NCBI RefSeq assembly: GCF_033115175.1 | Contig: NC_084827.1 | Location: 20,950,001-21,014,000, forward strand | DNA length: 64,000 bases | Origin: Lepus europaeus | Taxonomy: Eukaryota; Chordata; Mammalia; Lagomorpha; Leporidae | Direction of reading: 5' to 3' | Shown here: positions 1 to 12,099 of the stretch, in pieces | Position numbering within the stretch: the first letter of the stretch is position 1 | Layout of the letters: each line of letters opens with the position of its first letter | Notes under the pieces: model-generated | Told to the model about the DNA's origin: nothing | Databases searched by the model: none | What the model saw: only the letters and a program-made list of their open reading frames with translations | Program-made: the position numbers and the translations under genes

Positions 1-1011
1 GTATCTTTATCTCTTCACTGTCATCTCCTGCGGATTCTGCATGTGTATTTAATTTCTTGCTTTTGTTTTTGTTCTTGTTGAGTGAGTCCCTGATGCTTCC
101 TATGTATGTGCTTTGCTGGACCTACTGTTCAAAGGTTTCTTGTGTTCCTGCTGCACAGGAGTTGACGGTCTCAGCAGGCACTGAGGAAAGGCGGTCTTGC
201 TGGATTCCTGTCCAAATCAGTACTGACCTGCTTTTCACTTACGTCATTGGAAACGAATCTCTAATTTAGTTTTCTGTTATCATTCCAAGATCTCTCTCCC
301 GTTCTTCACTGCTGTTCCTTTTTGCCATTTATTGCTTTCCAGGCTTCTCAATTTTGAATAAGTATGTGGAAAAGAATTTCCCCAGAGGTATTGGGTTATG
401 TTTTTTCAAGATTTCAAAAATGCCCATATTTATTAAAGCACTATATGGGTTTTGTGTCTGGGTTGGTCTGTTTTTGCAGTACTCTCAGTTGCCTTGCCAA
501 GATACCATTTAAAATATGACTTAATATGCCTTGACCTTCCTTTTGGAAACTGTTAATGCATTGAGTAATGTCAGAAACAAAGCAACAATAGCTCATATCA
601 CAATTTCCTAAAATGGATAGGCTTAAGGCTCCATATTTTTTCATACATAGATCTACCTAATGCTTGCATTTCTTTTACTCACACATTCTGATTATATTAT
701 ACCTAACAATGATGTTGTGGTTACAGAATATTTTTCTGTGAAAATCAAATTTGGCTCAAAGTTGCTCAAAGAAATGATCATGTTTAAGAAATGAAAATGT
801 TAATTATTCTGATTTGATCATTATTATATATATATATCAGATGATCACTGTGTAACCATACATTTTTAGTTTTTAAAAATCAATTTTATTTTTCCAGCAT
901 GCTTTATTATTCTGATTAAGTCTTTGGGGAGACAGGCAGAAGTCTGTATGGATACATGGAAACTGCTCACTAATGTATTTTTTTCTTTTTTTCTTCCCTT
1001 ATTGTTTCCTT
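1..1011. other. Unassigned AT-rich intergenic sequence
   Basis: No gene or clear repeat seen. A short TA run lies at about 826-838. Confidence 0.5.
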
Positions 1012-1341
1012 AAATATTTACTTATTTACTTGAAAAGCAGAGTTACAGGGAGAGAGAGAAAAAGAGAAAGAAAGCGATTGAGATCTTCCTTCTGGTGGTT
1101 CACTCTCCAAATGGCCTCAACAGCCGGTGCTGGGCAGGATTTTAATCAGAAACCGAAAATTCCATCTGAGTCTCCCACGTGGGTGGCAGCAGTCCAAGCA
1201 CTCAGGCCATCTGCCACTGCTTTCCCAGGCAGGTTAGCAGGGAGCTGGTTTGGAAATGGAGCAGCCAGGACTCCAACAGGTGCTGACAGGGATGCTAGTG
1301 TTGCAGGCAATGGCTTTACCTGCTGTGCCACAATGCTGGCT
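1012..1341 (-). repeat. CSINE, diverged
   Basis: Reverse orientation: T-rich tail, GA-rich tract, TCTTCC, TTCACTC, CTCCCACGTGGGTGG, and a degenerate head. Two ORFs here are SINE-derived. Confidence 0.85.
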
Positions 1342-1390
1342 TCTCAATATATTTTCAATGATTATCAATTATATTTTCAATAATTATCTT

Positions 1391-1990
1391 GGGGCCAGAG
1401 CTGTGGTGCAGCAGGTTAAAGCCCCGACCTACAGTGCTGGCATCCCATCTGGGCGCTGGTTCGAGTCCCAGCTGCTTCTCTTCTTCTTCTTCTTCTTCTT
1501 ATTTATTTATTTATTTATTTGAAAGAGTTACACAGAGAGAAGGAGAGGCAGAGAGGAGAGAGGGAGGGAGGAAGGGAGGGAGGGAGGAGGGAGGTCAGTC
1601 GGTCTTCCATCCACTGGTTCACTCCCCAACTGGCTGCAACAGCCAGAGCTGCACTGATCCGAAGCTGGGAGCTAGGAGCTTCCAGCCCCATATGGGATGC
1701 TAGCAGGATGCCAGCACTGCAGGCAGCAGCTTTATCCACTAGCCACAGGGCTGGCCCCTGCTTCACTTCTGATCCAGCTCTCTGCTATGGCCTGGGAAAG
1801 TAGTGGAGGATGGCCCAAGTCCTTGGGTGTCTGATATGGGAGGCCCAGAGGAAGCTCCTGGCTTCGGGTCGGTTCAGCTCTGGCTGTTGCAGCCACTTGG
1901 GGAATGAACCAGTAAATGGAAGACCTCTCTCAGTCTCTACTTCTCCCTGTAACTCTTTCAAATAAAATAAATCTAAAAACAAAACAAAAT
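1391..1990 (+). repeat. Outer CSINE split by a second CSINE
   Basis: The head (1391-1471, with GGTTCGAGTCCC as B box) and the body/tail (1765-1990) join once 1479-1757 is removed. The 7-base TSD CTGCTTC flanks the inserted copy. Confidence 0.88.
1479..1757 (-). repeat. Inner CSINE inserted in the copy at 1391-1990
   Basis: Begins with a TTC-rich/ATTT tail and ends at CTGGCCC (1757). TSD CTGCTTC at 1472-1478 and 1758-1764. Includes an AGGGAGGG-type purine tract. Confidence 0.88.
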
Positions 1991-2524
1991 AAAATCTTAA
2001 TTATTTGATTTCTCGCTTTTTATTTTCTATTTTCCACAAATTATATTTCTTTATAGATATCACATAGACTCTTAAATTTTTTGAATTAAGCATGAATTTA
2101 TGTGCTGATTTAACTTAAATCAGACTCTTCTGAAAAGTAGAATGTCTTTAGTAATGGGATTTATTAAACATTCAAGAATTTGTGTCAGAATTTTTTTATA
2201 TTGATGATATTAATTCTCTGTGTTTAGCGGAAAAATAGAAGCTATCAACAGTTCAATGTCATCAAAGTCAGAATAAAAAGGTTTAAGTCTAGTTATCTGA
2301 ACTTGTCTTAAAGACTTAAATTTTTAGACAGAATATTATTTTTTAAATCAGGTGATAAATTATAATTATGATGAAATAACTACCATTGATATTGTGGTAT
2401 ATTGGACTTAGTCTTTTTTGTGTATGTATTTTTCCAACTTTTTATGACAAAAATTTAAAGATACAGACGAATTGGAAAAGTAGAACAAGGAACACTGGTC
2501 TATTTATCACATGATCACAACAGG

Positions 2525-2854
2525 TTTTTTTTAAAGATTTATTTTTATTTATTTGAGAGACAGAGTTACAGAGAGAGGTAGAGACAGAGAGAGAGGTCTT
2601 TCATCTGCTGGTTCCCTCCCCAGATGGCCGCAATGGCCTGAGCTGTGCCAATTTGAAGCCAGGAGCCAGGAGCTTCTTCTGGGTCTCCCATGTGCATGCA
2701 GTGGCCCAAGGACTTGGGCCATCTTCTACAGCTTTCCCGGGCCATAGCAGAGAGCTGGATTGGAAGAGGAGCAGCCGGGACTAGAACTGGTGCCCATATA
2801 GGATGCTGGCGCTTAAGGCCAGGGCATTAACCTACTGCGCCACAGTGCCCGACC
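2525..2854 (-). repeat. CSINE, full length
   Basis: Poly-T tail at 2525 to GTGCCCGACC head at 2854. Imperfect TSD around CAACAGG/CAACAGT followed by T's. Confidence 0.88.
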
Positions 2855-3027
2855 TCCAACAGTTTTTAAGCTTTTGCAATAAATGATTCAGCTGTCTCTG
2901 TACCTGTCTTTATTTCCATTTCTCTTTTAGGAGTGTGAACCATGAATTTTAACTCCCCCTCCCCGCCCCCCAAAGATAGACATTCTCCTGTGCAACCACA
3001 ACATTATCACGACAGCATCCAGGACTG

Positions 3028-3175
3028 GGAAGAGGCAAGGCTGAAGCCGGAAGCATGGGACTGGTCTCCATGTATTTATCAGGAACACCATCACCTGGGC
3101 CCTGAACACTACCCCCTAGGGTCTGCATTAGCAGGAAGATGGAGTGAGGAGCAGGGGTGGGGAGGGAGATGCTAG
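3028..3175 (-). repeat. Highly diverged CSINE-like fragment
   Basis: GGCAAGGCTGAAGCCGGAAGC then CATTAGCAGGAAGATGGAG are in CSINE order; both ends are lost. Confidence 0.45.
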
Positions 3176-3412
3176 AGGTACCATTTTCTCCTAGCTGGGA
3201 AATACTACTAACATCATGATTTATAAATATCTCCTTTAATGACTTCATATAATCTTTCTGTATGATTATATCAAAATCTCATTTGCTGTTCTTTCTATTC
3301 AATGTTTAGAATGTTTCCCATTGTCCACTGTCATCGAGCGTGTGAATGTTTTGTGACTGAGTCTCTGTTTAAGCTCTGTTATTTCCTTAGGATAGAGTCT
3401 TCCTATTCTCTT

Positions 3413-3491
3413 TATCTTATTTATTTACTTATTTATTTGAAAGACAGAGTTACAGAGAGAGGTAGAGACAGAGAGAAAGGTCTGTCATCCA
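3413..3491 (-). repeat. Severely 5'-truncated CSINE with intact TSD
   Basis: Only the tail and GA region remain. TSD AGTCTTCCTATTCTCTT at 3396-3412 and 3492-3508 (one mismatch) shows it inserted in this truncated form. Confidence 0.88.
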
Positions 3492-3508
3492 AGTCTTCCT
3501 AGTCTCTT

Positions 3509-4264
3509 AAGACCCCCGTGAGGCACATGACTAGGTAAAGGACCCAGGCGGTGCCTGGCTCATGGGCTTATACCAGATCCGAATTCGATGCTGCTCCCTT
3601 TCTTCAGAGCTGATTACTGCTTGCCTAGTGCTTCAGTTTGCCTCATGCTACCCAAAGCTTTGCTTCACGCTTAGATGAATATGCTCTTTCAATGACCTTA
3701 TAAGCCCTTTGAGGTCGATATTGAGTTTTTGTTTATCTGTGTATCCCGAACGTCATGCATTATGTTTGTCACAGACACCAAAGACATGACTGTTGATAGT
3801 GATTTAGGGATATCTAACTTTGTCGTGGCCAATGTGTAACCCTAAAGTGACCAGAAGACCTCTGGTTTTGGAGGTTTGTGTCTCAGCGAAGAATCCATCG
3901 TCTCTTGTGTGTTTGGTATGAGACTGCGGCAGGTGTTACAAATGTGTTTCCCAAACCAGTTTCACATTCTGGGTGACATATTGCTAACTTTGATGCTGTG
4001 ATGCTTTTATTGTGTAGGCCTGATCCACTGCATCTTCCGTGGCATGGTCGTGAGAAGGCGCGGGTGTGCTCGGTGACTGAGTAATGTAGCTGGAAGCGCC
4101 TCCAGGTGTGGCGATGTGTGTGCTCTTGGGAAAAATTCCTTTGACTGATGAGTCTGCGTGAAAGGGGTAACCATTTATCTTGCCCCAGCCAAATTAGGAG
4201 AGAGAAAACGTTTACTGCCCTAGAAGGGAACTTATCTGCTATTGCACAACATTGTTGATGCCCT
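3509..4264. other. Unassigned intergenic sequence
   Basis: Ordinary sequence with a slightly CpG-richer patch at about 4040-4115. No gene structure seen. Confidence 0.5.
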
Positions 4265-4428
4265 CAAACCACTCAGCCCAGGTCTCCCACGTGGGTGGCA
4301 GGGAACAACTACGTGAGCCTTCACCACTGCCTCCCTACGTGTGCAAGAGCAGGAAGCTGCCTGCCGGAGCCTGGGACTTGCTGTGGTTGTGGGCATCCTG
4401 ACTAGTGTCTTAATTGCTATGCCAAACA
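4265..4428 (-). repeat. Old divergent CSINE-related fragment
   Basis: AGGTCTCCCACGTGGGTGGC to TAATTGCTATGCCAAACAC follows the older C-repeat subfamily with a 'CATCCTGAC' head variant. Confidence 0.65.
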
Positions 4429-4430
4429 CT

Positions 4431-4773
4431 TTTTTTTTAAAGATTTTAATTTATTTATTTGAAAGGCAGAGTTGCAGAGAGGGAGAAGCAGAGAGAGAGA
4501 GAGAGAGAGAGAGAGGTCTTCCATCTGTTAGTTCACTCCCCAAATGCCCGCAACAGGCGGAGTTGGGCTGATCCAAAGCCAAGAGCCAGGAGCTTCTTCT
4601 GGGTCTCCCATGTGGATGCAGGGACCCAAGCGTGTGGGCCATCTTCCACTGCCATCCCAAGACATAGCAGAGAGCTGGGTTGGAAGTGGAGCAGCCAGGA
4701 CTGGAAACCACATCCACATGGGATGCCAGTACTGCAGGCAGTGGCTTTACCCATTACGCCATAGCACCAGCCA
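4431..4773 (-). repeat. CSINE, full length, with (GA)n
   Basis: Poly-T tail to GCCATAGCACCAGCC head. A GA microsatellite at 4490-4515 lies in the usual polypurine region. Confidence 0.88.
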
Positions 4774-5230
4774 CCAAGCGTTATTTTTTAAGTCTTTTAA
4801 AAAATAATTAGGGGGGAGAGAGAAAAAGAAACACTTTTTGATGCCTTATTTTCATGAAATGATGAGAGCTATCAGTGGCAAAACTTTCTCTTTGAGGATC
4901 TTTTGGTTTTATTTCAATTGAGTTAAAGTTGCTATTCGACATTATTACTTATAACCTATTAATTTTTATTGGTTATACTTCACATTGATGCTTTTTTAAA
5001 AAGCCCACTTTTTAAAAAATAATTTCTTTTAGTATGAAACACTTTATATTCAGCAATGTTGAAAACCTGGAATTATGAATTGGCTTTTAAACTCAAACTG
5101 GCAGATGGAAAGAATCATTCTTCTCCATGAGTAAATTAAAGTATCTTTGTTGCATATGCCATTGAAGAAACTTTTAAATGAATGATTGCATTTTTTCTTT
5201 CTTATTTTATAATGGTAGAAATATTCTTTT

Positions 5231-5576
5231 AAAAATATTAATTTTATTTAAAAGGCAGGGAGACAGATGGAGAAAGATTTTCCATCTGCTGGTTCACTCC
5301 CCAAATGTCCACAATGGCTAGGGGTAGGCCAGGCTGAAGCCAGGAGCCCAGAACTCAATCCAATCTTCCAAATGCTTGGCAGGGACCCAGTTACTTGAGC
5401 CAGCACCTGCTGTCTTCCAGGGTGTGCGTTATCAGGAACTTGGATTAGAAGTGGAAAAGCCAAGACTGGAAATAGGCACTCTATTATGGGATGTGGGCAT
5501 CCCAAGTGATAACTTTATTTATTTATTAAAGATTTATTTATTTTATTTTAAAGGCAGAGTTATAGAGAGAGGGAGA

Positions 5577-5627
<51 letters not shown>

Positions 5628-5925
5628 CTTCCATCCGCTGGTTCACGACCCAAATGGCCGTGACAGCTGGAGCTGGGCCAGTCCGAAGCCAGGAGCCAGG
5701 AGCTTCTTCTGGATCTCCCACGTGGGTGCAAGGGCCCAAGGACTTGGGCCATCTTCCACTGCTTTCCCAGGCACATTACCAGGGAGCTAGATTGCAAGTG
5801 GAGCATCCAGGATTCAAACCAGCGCCCATATGGGATGCTGGCACTGCAGACAGTGGTTTAACCCGCTATGCCACAGCACTGGCCTCCCAGGTGGTAATTT
5901 TAACTGCTGTTCCAAATGCCTGTCC
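5231..5925 (-). repeat. Outer old CSINE split by a younger CSINE
   Basis: Left piece 5231-5509, right piece about 5886-5925 (ending AATGCCTGTCC). Imperfect duplicates TCCCAAGTGATAACTTT and TCCCAGGTGGTAATTTT flank the inserted copy. Confidence 0.8.
5518..5885 (-). repeat. Inner CSINE inserted in the copy at 5231-5925
   Basis: ATTT tail, long GA tract, full body, head ACAGCACTGGCC. TSD as given for the outer copy. Confidence 0.85.
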
Positions 5926-7094
5926 TGGAAAATAATAGATTTTATCTATATTGAAGATAGATATGTATATTATTAATAAAGACATTCTCCAAATAAGTGC
6001 TAAATAAGCGCTTCCTGAATTAATGGATGAATTTTTGCTTGTTGCTGTTGGTAGAGACTAGTCAAACAACAAACACTCAGCTAGTCTGTGAATAATGTAA
6101 AGTCCTTCTTAGAATAGATGATAGTAATTCCTTCTTCTAAGTTAAGGTAAAGAAACTCTTTAATCTCTGTCTTTTGGGCCAATAAAGTAGATATTGCCAT
6201 TTTTTCTTTTCAAGTTGAGAAATGCTCACTCTCTATCTTTCATGTGCCCACGCAAACACACACACATACACACACACACACCGCTGTTGAAAAACCACGT
6301 CAGAATCAATTAGCCTTCAGTCCTCATATTTTTAGGGTATTATAAACATTATATTCATTCACCATCATAATGTCTTTATATAATAAGTATTAATATCTTC
6401 TGTGCATAGGTACATAAATCGAGGGACCACGTCTCAAGGTGAATGTGTTGAGTAATTTAGCGTCATAAGAGTTTTCTTATTCTCGTATTAACTACACAGA
6501 ATCAATCCTTCTGATACAATGTCATTTTTCATTTTTATTAATTGGAGTTAGTACAAATTGATTTCTTATTCTGTGAAATACCAAGCAGATATTTTTAAGG
6601 GAATAAGAAGTAAATCAAATGTCCTCTGATGGTAAACTGTTTAATTAGCAGGTGGAAAGAATACAATGAACTAAGGGAAACCCCTAAATTGTATCCCTTC
6701 CTATGTTTGCACATGCTACCAACTATCCCATCATTGTTAAACTCATTTCAAACTCCTGTTTGTGGCCTAGAACTGTTATCTGTGATCCTCTTCTGTAGTT
6801 ACCCCAAGAATCAGACCTCCTCATATACATATGTGACTTGTAAAACTCCTGAAGCTTGCTCTGTGTTACACAGATGTGTCACAAAATCCTCTCATTCCTT
6901 ACCTTTCCATTCTCTACTCGTCCCCATGAGAGTAGGTGACCCTGTTCATATCTAAACACTGGCCTGGGAAGCCATTTATTTTTATAGCTGTTTCAGAATC
7001 CATACATTACCTGGCTTAAAGAAAGAAATGGCAGTGACTTCTGGACCAACACTTGGCAGGCTGGACAGAGTTGCAGTGCTGGGGTGCACAGTCA
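5926..7094. other. Unassigned intergenic sequence
   Basis: AT-rich except for the CA microsatellite. The 108-codon open frame at 6629-6955 has no recognisable domain and I do not regard it as a gene. Confidence 0.5.
6255..6281. repeat. (CA)n microsatellite
   Basis: CACACA run with one ACAT break. Confidence 0.9.
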
Positions 7095-7530
7095 TACGAG
7101 CAATGGGGGTACATACTGAGAAATGCATAGGGGGTCAATTTTGTCACATGCAAACATCATCAAGTACACTTGTACAAACCTACAAGGCATAAGTCAATCA
7201 TTTCATGCGGCTTTTGGATGCAATCAAAAGATGTAGTAAACCTGGAGGGTAGGAGGCTGGTGCCAGTGTAACCCAGAAAGTTGTTTTGTCACAAACCTTT
7301 TTGGAGGAGAGGGATTTTATTTTTCAGTTTCATGCTTCAAATTCATATTCTGCATTTTATAAAACTTTTTTTATAAGTAAAGGACTATGCTGGAATGATA
7401 AAAAGTGTATTGTAGAAATATATGACATGATCACTTTGTAGTTGTCCAGGCTGTACTTCACTGGCAGTGCAATACTTTGTTTACACCAACCACTGCAAAC
7501 ATGCGAGTAATAAACTGTGCTAGAGTGTTC
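7095..7530. mobile_element. Decayed Tigger/MER2-like DNA transposon
   Basis: CAGTCATACGAGCAATGG, ACTGAGAAATGCAT and ATGCAAACATCATCAAG match the order of a MER2/Tigger end. CTGGCAGTGCAATAC and TTTGTTTACACCAACC match an internal Tigger segment in inverted order. The transposase reading frame is absent. Confidence 0.5.
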
Positions 7531-7671
7531 TGAGAACTGCTGTCATTAGGGAATAGGAATTTTTCAATTCCATTATAATCTTAAGAGACCCCCATCCTAT
7601 ATTAAGTCCATTGTTGGAAGTGTTATTTGGTGCAAAACAGTATTTAGATTTTGTTTTCTTCCAAGATTTTT

Positions 7672-8001
7672 TTTTTTTTTTTTTTGGACAGGCAGAGTTA
7701 GACAGTGAGAGAGGCAGACAGAGAGAAAGGTCTTCCTTCTGTTGGTTCACCCCCCAAATGGCCGCTACAGCCGGCGTGCTGCACTGATCTGAAGCCAGGA
7801 GCCAGGTGCTTCCTCCTGGTCTCCCATGTAGGTGCAGGGCCCAACCACGTGGGCCATCCTCCACTGCCTTCCCGGGCCATATCAGAGAGCTGGACTGGAA
7901 GAGGAGCAACCGGGACAGAATCCGATGCCCCGACCGGGACTAGAACCCAGGGTGCCAGTGCCGCAGGCGGGGGATTAGCCAATTGAGCTGCGGTGCCGGC
8001 C
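7672..8001 (-). repeat. Young CSINE (GACAGGCAGAGT type)
   Basis: TSD TTCTTCCAAGATTTTT at 7656-7671 and 8002-8017, perfect over 16 bases. B box GGACTAGAACC is intact. Confidence 0.93.
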
Positions 8002-8198
8002 TTCTTCCAAGATTTTTAACTGCTAGTCAATCCCACTCCAGAAATTCAGAGTAGAACACCTCCTGGGCCTGGTTAAAAACTCCTCAACCAAGCCAGAAAA
8101 GATTGCATGGTGAAAAAAAAAGAGATGGATGTGTAAGGGTGTGTGTGTGTAAGAATGTGGCAAGGAAAAAATTCTGTATTTTTTTTTAATGATATGAA

Positions 8199-8428
8199 CT
8201 TTTAAAAATATTACTGTTTGCAAGGCAGAGTGACAAGTCACTTTAAAAATATTATTGCTTGCAAGGCAGATCTTCCAAGTATGTGGGGCATCGGCTGCTG
8301 CTTCCCAGGCACAATAGCAGGGAGCTGGATTGAAAACTGAGGAGCTGGAACCTGAACCAGTCCAGTGATATTGGGATGCTAGCACTGCGGGCAATGGCTG
8401 AACCTGCTGTGTGACAACATTGGCCCCG
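8199..8428 (-). repeat. Old CSINE fragment with duplicated tail region
   Basis: Body CTTCCAAGTATGTGGGGC to CATTGGCCCC head. The unit ending GCAAGGCAGA is present at 8199-8229 and 8241-8270. Confidence 0.7.
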
Positions 8429-8589
8429 ACAGGGACAAATTCTAAGCTCTTTTCTGAAGTCAGACTTTTTTTCCTTTGTATAACACTCTTTCTACATCCT
8501 TGTTTAGTTACTCCATGCTGCCTGGGGCACTAGAGTCAGGACAGAAAACAATAAAAGTAATCACTCAAAAATTTTATAGCATCACTATT

Positions 8590-8765
8590 AACTATTTTTA
8601 TTACCTCTGTGATATAGTTAATAGTATTTTCGTTTTTCAGCATAGAAAAGTAGAGTTCAAAGAAGTTAAGTGACTCAAAGTATCAGTAAGTGGTAGTATT
8701 CTACCACTGGGCTTTATCCAGAGCTTTCGACTGTAATTCTGTGCTTCCTTTGCTAAACCATAGTG
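8590..8765 (-). repeat. MIR SINE relic
   Basis: The core AAGTTAAGTGACTCAAAGTATC followed by AGTAAGTGGTAG is the reverse complement of the MIR core. Confidence 0.7.
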
Positions 8766-9654
8766 GAAAGGCAACAATAGCACAATATCTGGGAAATGGC
8801 AAAAATGAACATCAGGAAGAGAGATGGTATTTGGAATTTCTGAAAGTTAGTCTAATAGCATTACACACAGGTTATTATTTGGATAGCAAGTTGTAGAGAA
8901 ATAGAATGCTAAACTTTCTCCTAGCTTTCTTGATTGGTACAAGTCAACCCTGTAAAAGGCTATGCTTCCTTGGTTTCAGAAACGGCAAGTACAGCAATAA
9001 TAGGAATGGAGATCTATAATATTCACAGGAAGTACCTAAAAGAAATCTAAATGAAAAACATTTAAAAATGAAAACAATAGATCTATGTTAGAGAAAACAC
9101 ATCTTAAAGAATTAAAGCGAGGAAAATAAAAAGCTTCAATCTCAGTGGCTGCAATAAAGTGCGAGAAGCTAAAATATGAATCCTCTTTCATTCCACTATA
9201 ACTGCCAATCAACCAAAGAGAACGGCAGCCCATGGAACTGAGGACCGTTAAGCATGACAAGGGATTATATACAGTGACTCCATGTATCATAAAAAGACTT
9301 TCTCTGCAGATTCCAGAACACATTCTTTATTTAGTGTAGGAAACATTTCAACATTAAAAAAAAAAAAACCCTGTTACAATGAAAATAAATCAATTTGGAC
9401 TTCTTCCGCAGAATAATCCCCATCTAATTCCCTTTAATGTAATCAGCCCATCTGTCACATATTAGAGTGCAAGGAAGAAAGGTAATGGAAGATGTTTCTG
9501 TTCAGTCCTGTTTGTCGAAAGTGCTTCTCTGGCAATTTTTTAAAATTTCTTCCCCTACTAAAAGTGGATCTGGATCAGCCATTGTGAATGATGGCTTTCT
9601 ATTGGATTTACTAGAACTTCATATGCTTATTTAATTTTCCTTTAAATTTTTTAA
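8766..9654. other. Unassigned intergenic sequence
   Basis: No recognised repeat. 9036-9323 has an open minus frame without recognisable features. Confidence 0.5.
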
Positions 9655-9960
9655 AAGCTTTTTTACTTATTTGAAAGTCAGAGTTACACAGAGAGAGAGA
9701 GGTCCTCCGTCCACTGGTTCACTCCCCAGATGGTCGCAACGGCTGGAGCTGCACCGATCCAAAGCCAGGAACCAGGAGCTTCTTCCGGGTCTCCCATGCA
9801 GGTGCAGGGGCCCAAGGACTTGGGCCATCTTCTACTGCTTTCCCAGGCCATAGCAGAGAGCTGGGTTGGAAGAGGAGCATCCGGGACCAGAACCAGTGCC
9901 CATATGGGATGCCGGCAGTTCAGGCCAGGGCATTAACCTGCTGCGCCACAGCGCCGGCCC
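9655..9960 (-). repeat. CSINE, full length
   Basis: TTTTTTACTTATTTGAAAG tail to GCCACAGCGCCGGCCCC head; well preserved. Confidence 0.9.
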
Positions 9961-10414
9961 CTCCCTTAACTTTTTAAAGAAAAATGCTCATATGAAATAT
10001 AAAGACATGAGTAAAACATACCCATTCTTCCCAGGAATAACCACTGTTAACATTTTGGTGTACTCCTTATTTAGATTTCAGAATATATGTAATGCTCTAA
10101 AGTATTTTCATAGGAAAGACTTTAAAAAGAGGAATGCAAAATCAAAACTTTGGAATAAGTTAAAGTGCCAATGATTTCTAAATTATATGATTATTTCATT
10201 AAGAAATGTTCTCAGACTCTGTGTTGAAAGGCACTTAAAGGACCAAAACACACAGATCTCAGCAACAGGGGGTGTTACGTCTTTGACAGAATGTGATTTA
10301 ATAACAATCTTGGGTCATTCTGACGACTTTTCCCTTTAAATTGTTTTGCTTAGTAAAGGTGTTTAAGTTCAGTATTTAAAGATTTTTTTTCAAAAAGATT
10401 TGGGCATGTGCAAT

Positions 10415-10583
10415 GTACTGGTTCTAAAACAAACGTGCATGACAGTCACTTGGAGGGCTTATTAAAACACAGGTCAGCGGGGCTGGGGGAGGGGCCTACG
10501 CCTTTGGGTTCCCCACATGTACTCATCCCCTATGTTTCTGGTGCTGCTACCCCAGGAGCACACTCTGAGAGACATGGACACAT
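10415..10583 (+). mobile_element. MER5A-like hAT (Charlie) element
   Basis: GGTTCTAAAACAAACGTGCAT, CACTTGGAGGGCTTATTAAA and the closing GGAGCACACTCTGAGAGAC match MER5A from its left to its right end. It is non-autonomous. Confidence 0.75.
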
Positions 10584-10706
10584 GAGTGTAGCCAGGAGGT
10601 GGCCGTGTCCCCTAACTCCATGAAAATAGATTTGTACTTGTAATGTGTCATATTCTGTTTGTGACATTTCACACCACAGTGATGAACCGTAAGTTTTGCC
10701 TCAGAC

Positions 10707-11049
10707 TTTTTTTTTTTTTTTTTTTTTTTTGACAGGCAGAGTGGACAGTGAGAGAGAGACAGAGAGAAAGGTCTTCCTTTTGCCGTTGGTTCACCCTCCA
10801 ATGGCCACCGTGGCTGGTGCGCTGCGGCCGGCGCATGGCGCTGATCCGAAGGCAGGTGCTTCTCTTGGTCTCCCATGGGGTGCAGGGCCCAAGCACTTGG
10901 GCCATCCTCCACTGCACTCCTAGGCCACAGCAGAGAGCTGGACTGGAAGAGGGGCAACTGGGACAGAATCCGGCGCCCCGACTGGGACTAGAACCCGATG
11001 TGCCAGCGCCGCAGGCGGAGGATTAGCCTAGTGAGCCATGGCGCCGGCC
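10707..11049 (-). repeat. Young CSINE
   Basis: T run then GACAGGCAGAGTGGACAG, head CATGGCGCCGGCC. Flanks TGCCTCAGAC/TGTTTCAGAT suggest a slightly decayed TSD. Confidence 0.9.
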
Positions 11050-12099
11050 TTGTTTCAGATTTTTAAAATGAAATTCTATAGTCTAGTTTTAATGAGAAGG
11101 CTAGGGACAAGTTTGAATACAGATTACAGAAGTCCAACTTAAAATTTTTATCAGTGTAGGAGAGGAAGAGCAAATCCTCCTAAGGAAAGCTCTGTAATTC
11201 CAGAATTTCCCATTCCTGAACACACTGTGGAAGCATTAGTATGTAGGGGAGCTTATGAATCTGCAGGTGCAGAAGAAACTCGTGTCTGGGTTCTAAGCCC
11301 TGCTACTTGAGTTATCGTCTTCAAACCTTAAACTATATCAGTGTGGCTTCTGCCCCTTTTGATATCCATGGTCAATGTCCGGTCACTCTCTTGGTATCCC
11401 TAGTCCTTGGAGTCCTCACCCATTTTCTAATCAAATCCTCAGATGTCTTATGAAATATCTGCAAATACACTACAGAGCATGAGTCAGGCTCAGTGGCCTC
11501 AGAGCTGTACCAGGCATCCACATACCGGCTCACTAACTTTATAAAAATTTTGTATTTTAAAATGTCTTTATGGAAACTGAGGCAGGATACTGGTTTGGGT
11601 GTCAAAGGACCTCCATGCTAGCTCTAGTTCTGCTGTGACTTGCTAACTTTAGGCAAATCGCCCATTCATTCTGATGTAGTGTTTAGGAATTCAGATCTTT
11701 GCTGTCTTGCAGACTTGAGTTTGAAACTTAGATTATGGTGCTCACTGGCTCTGGGAATCTGTAGAAATGGCAATAACAATAAGGCCACAGAACAGAGTTG
11801 ATGTCAATATCCTGTTATCCATCAGAATCTCTGTAGTATCTGCCAGCCTGGGCACTCAGCACTATTAGTTATTATCACTCTGCCTGACGTGATACAGTGG
11901 CACTGATTCATGGGTAGGTAGCACCTTCCAGCCAAACCTGCTGGGTTCTAGGTGAAACAGATCCTTGAGGAATATGGATGGCTGCTTTAGGAGGCCCAAA
12001 GGTTAAGATCAAGGGGGTCAGCAGAGTGGGTTTCCTCTGAGGCCTCCTTTACTGGTTTGTAAATGACTGTGTTCTTCCTGTTTCATGCATTGCCTTTTC
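11050..12099. other. Unassigned intergenic sequence with MIR traces
   Basis: Apart from the MIR pieces at 11615-11800 nothing is recognised. Confidence 0.5.
11615..11800 (+). repeat. MIR relics (one or two copies)
   Basis: TGTGACTTGCTAACTTTAGG and then a second block with GAGTTTGAAACTTAGATTATG resemble the MIR core and head. They may be two overlapping insertions. Confidence 0.5.
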
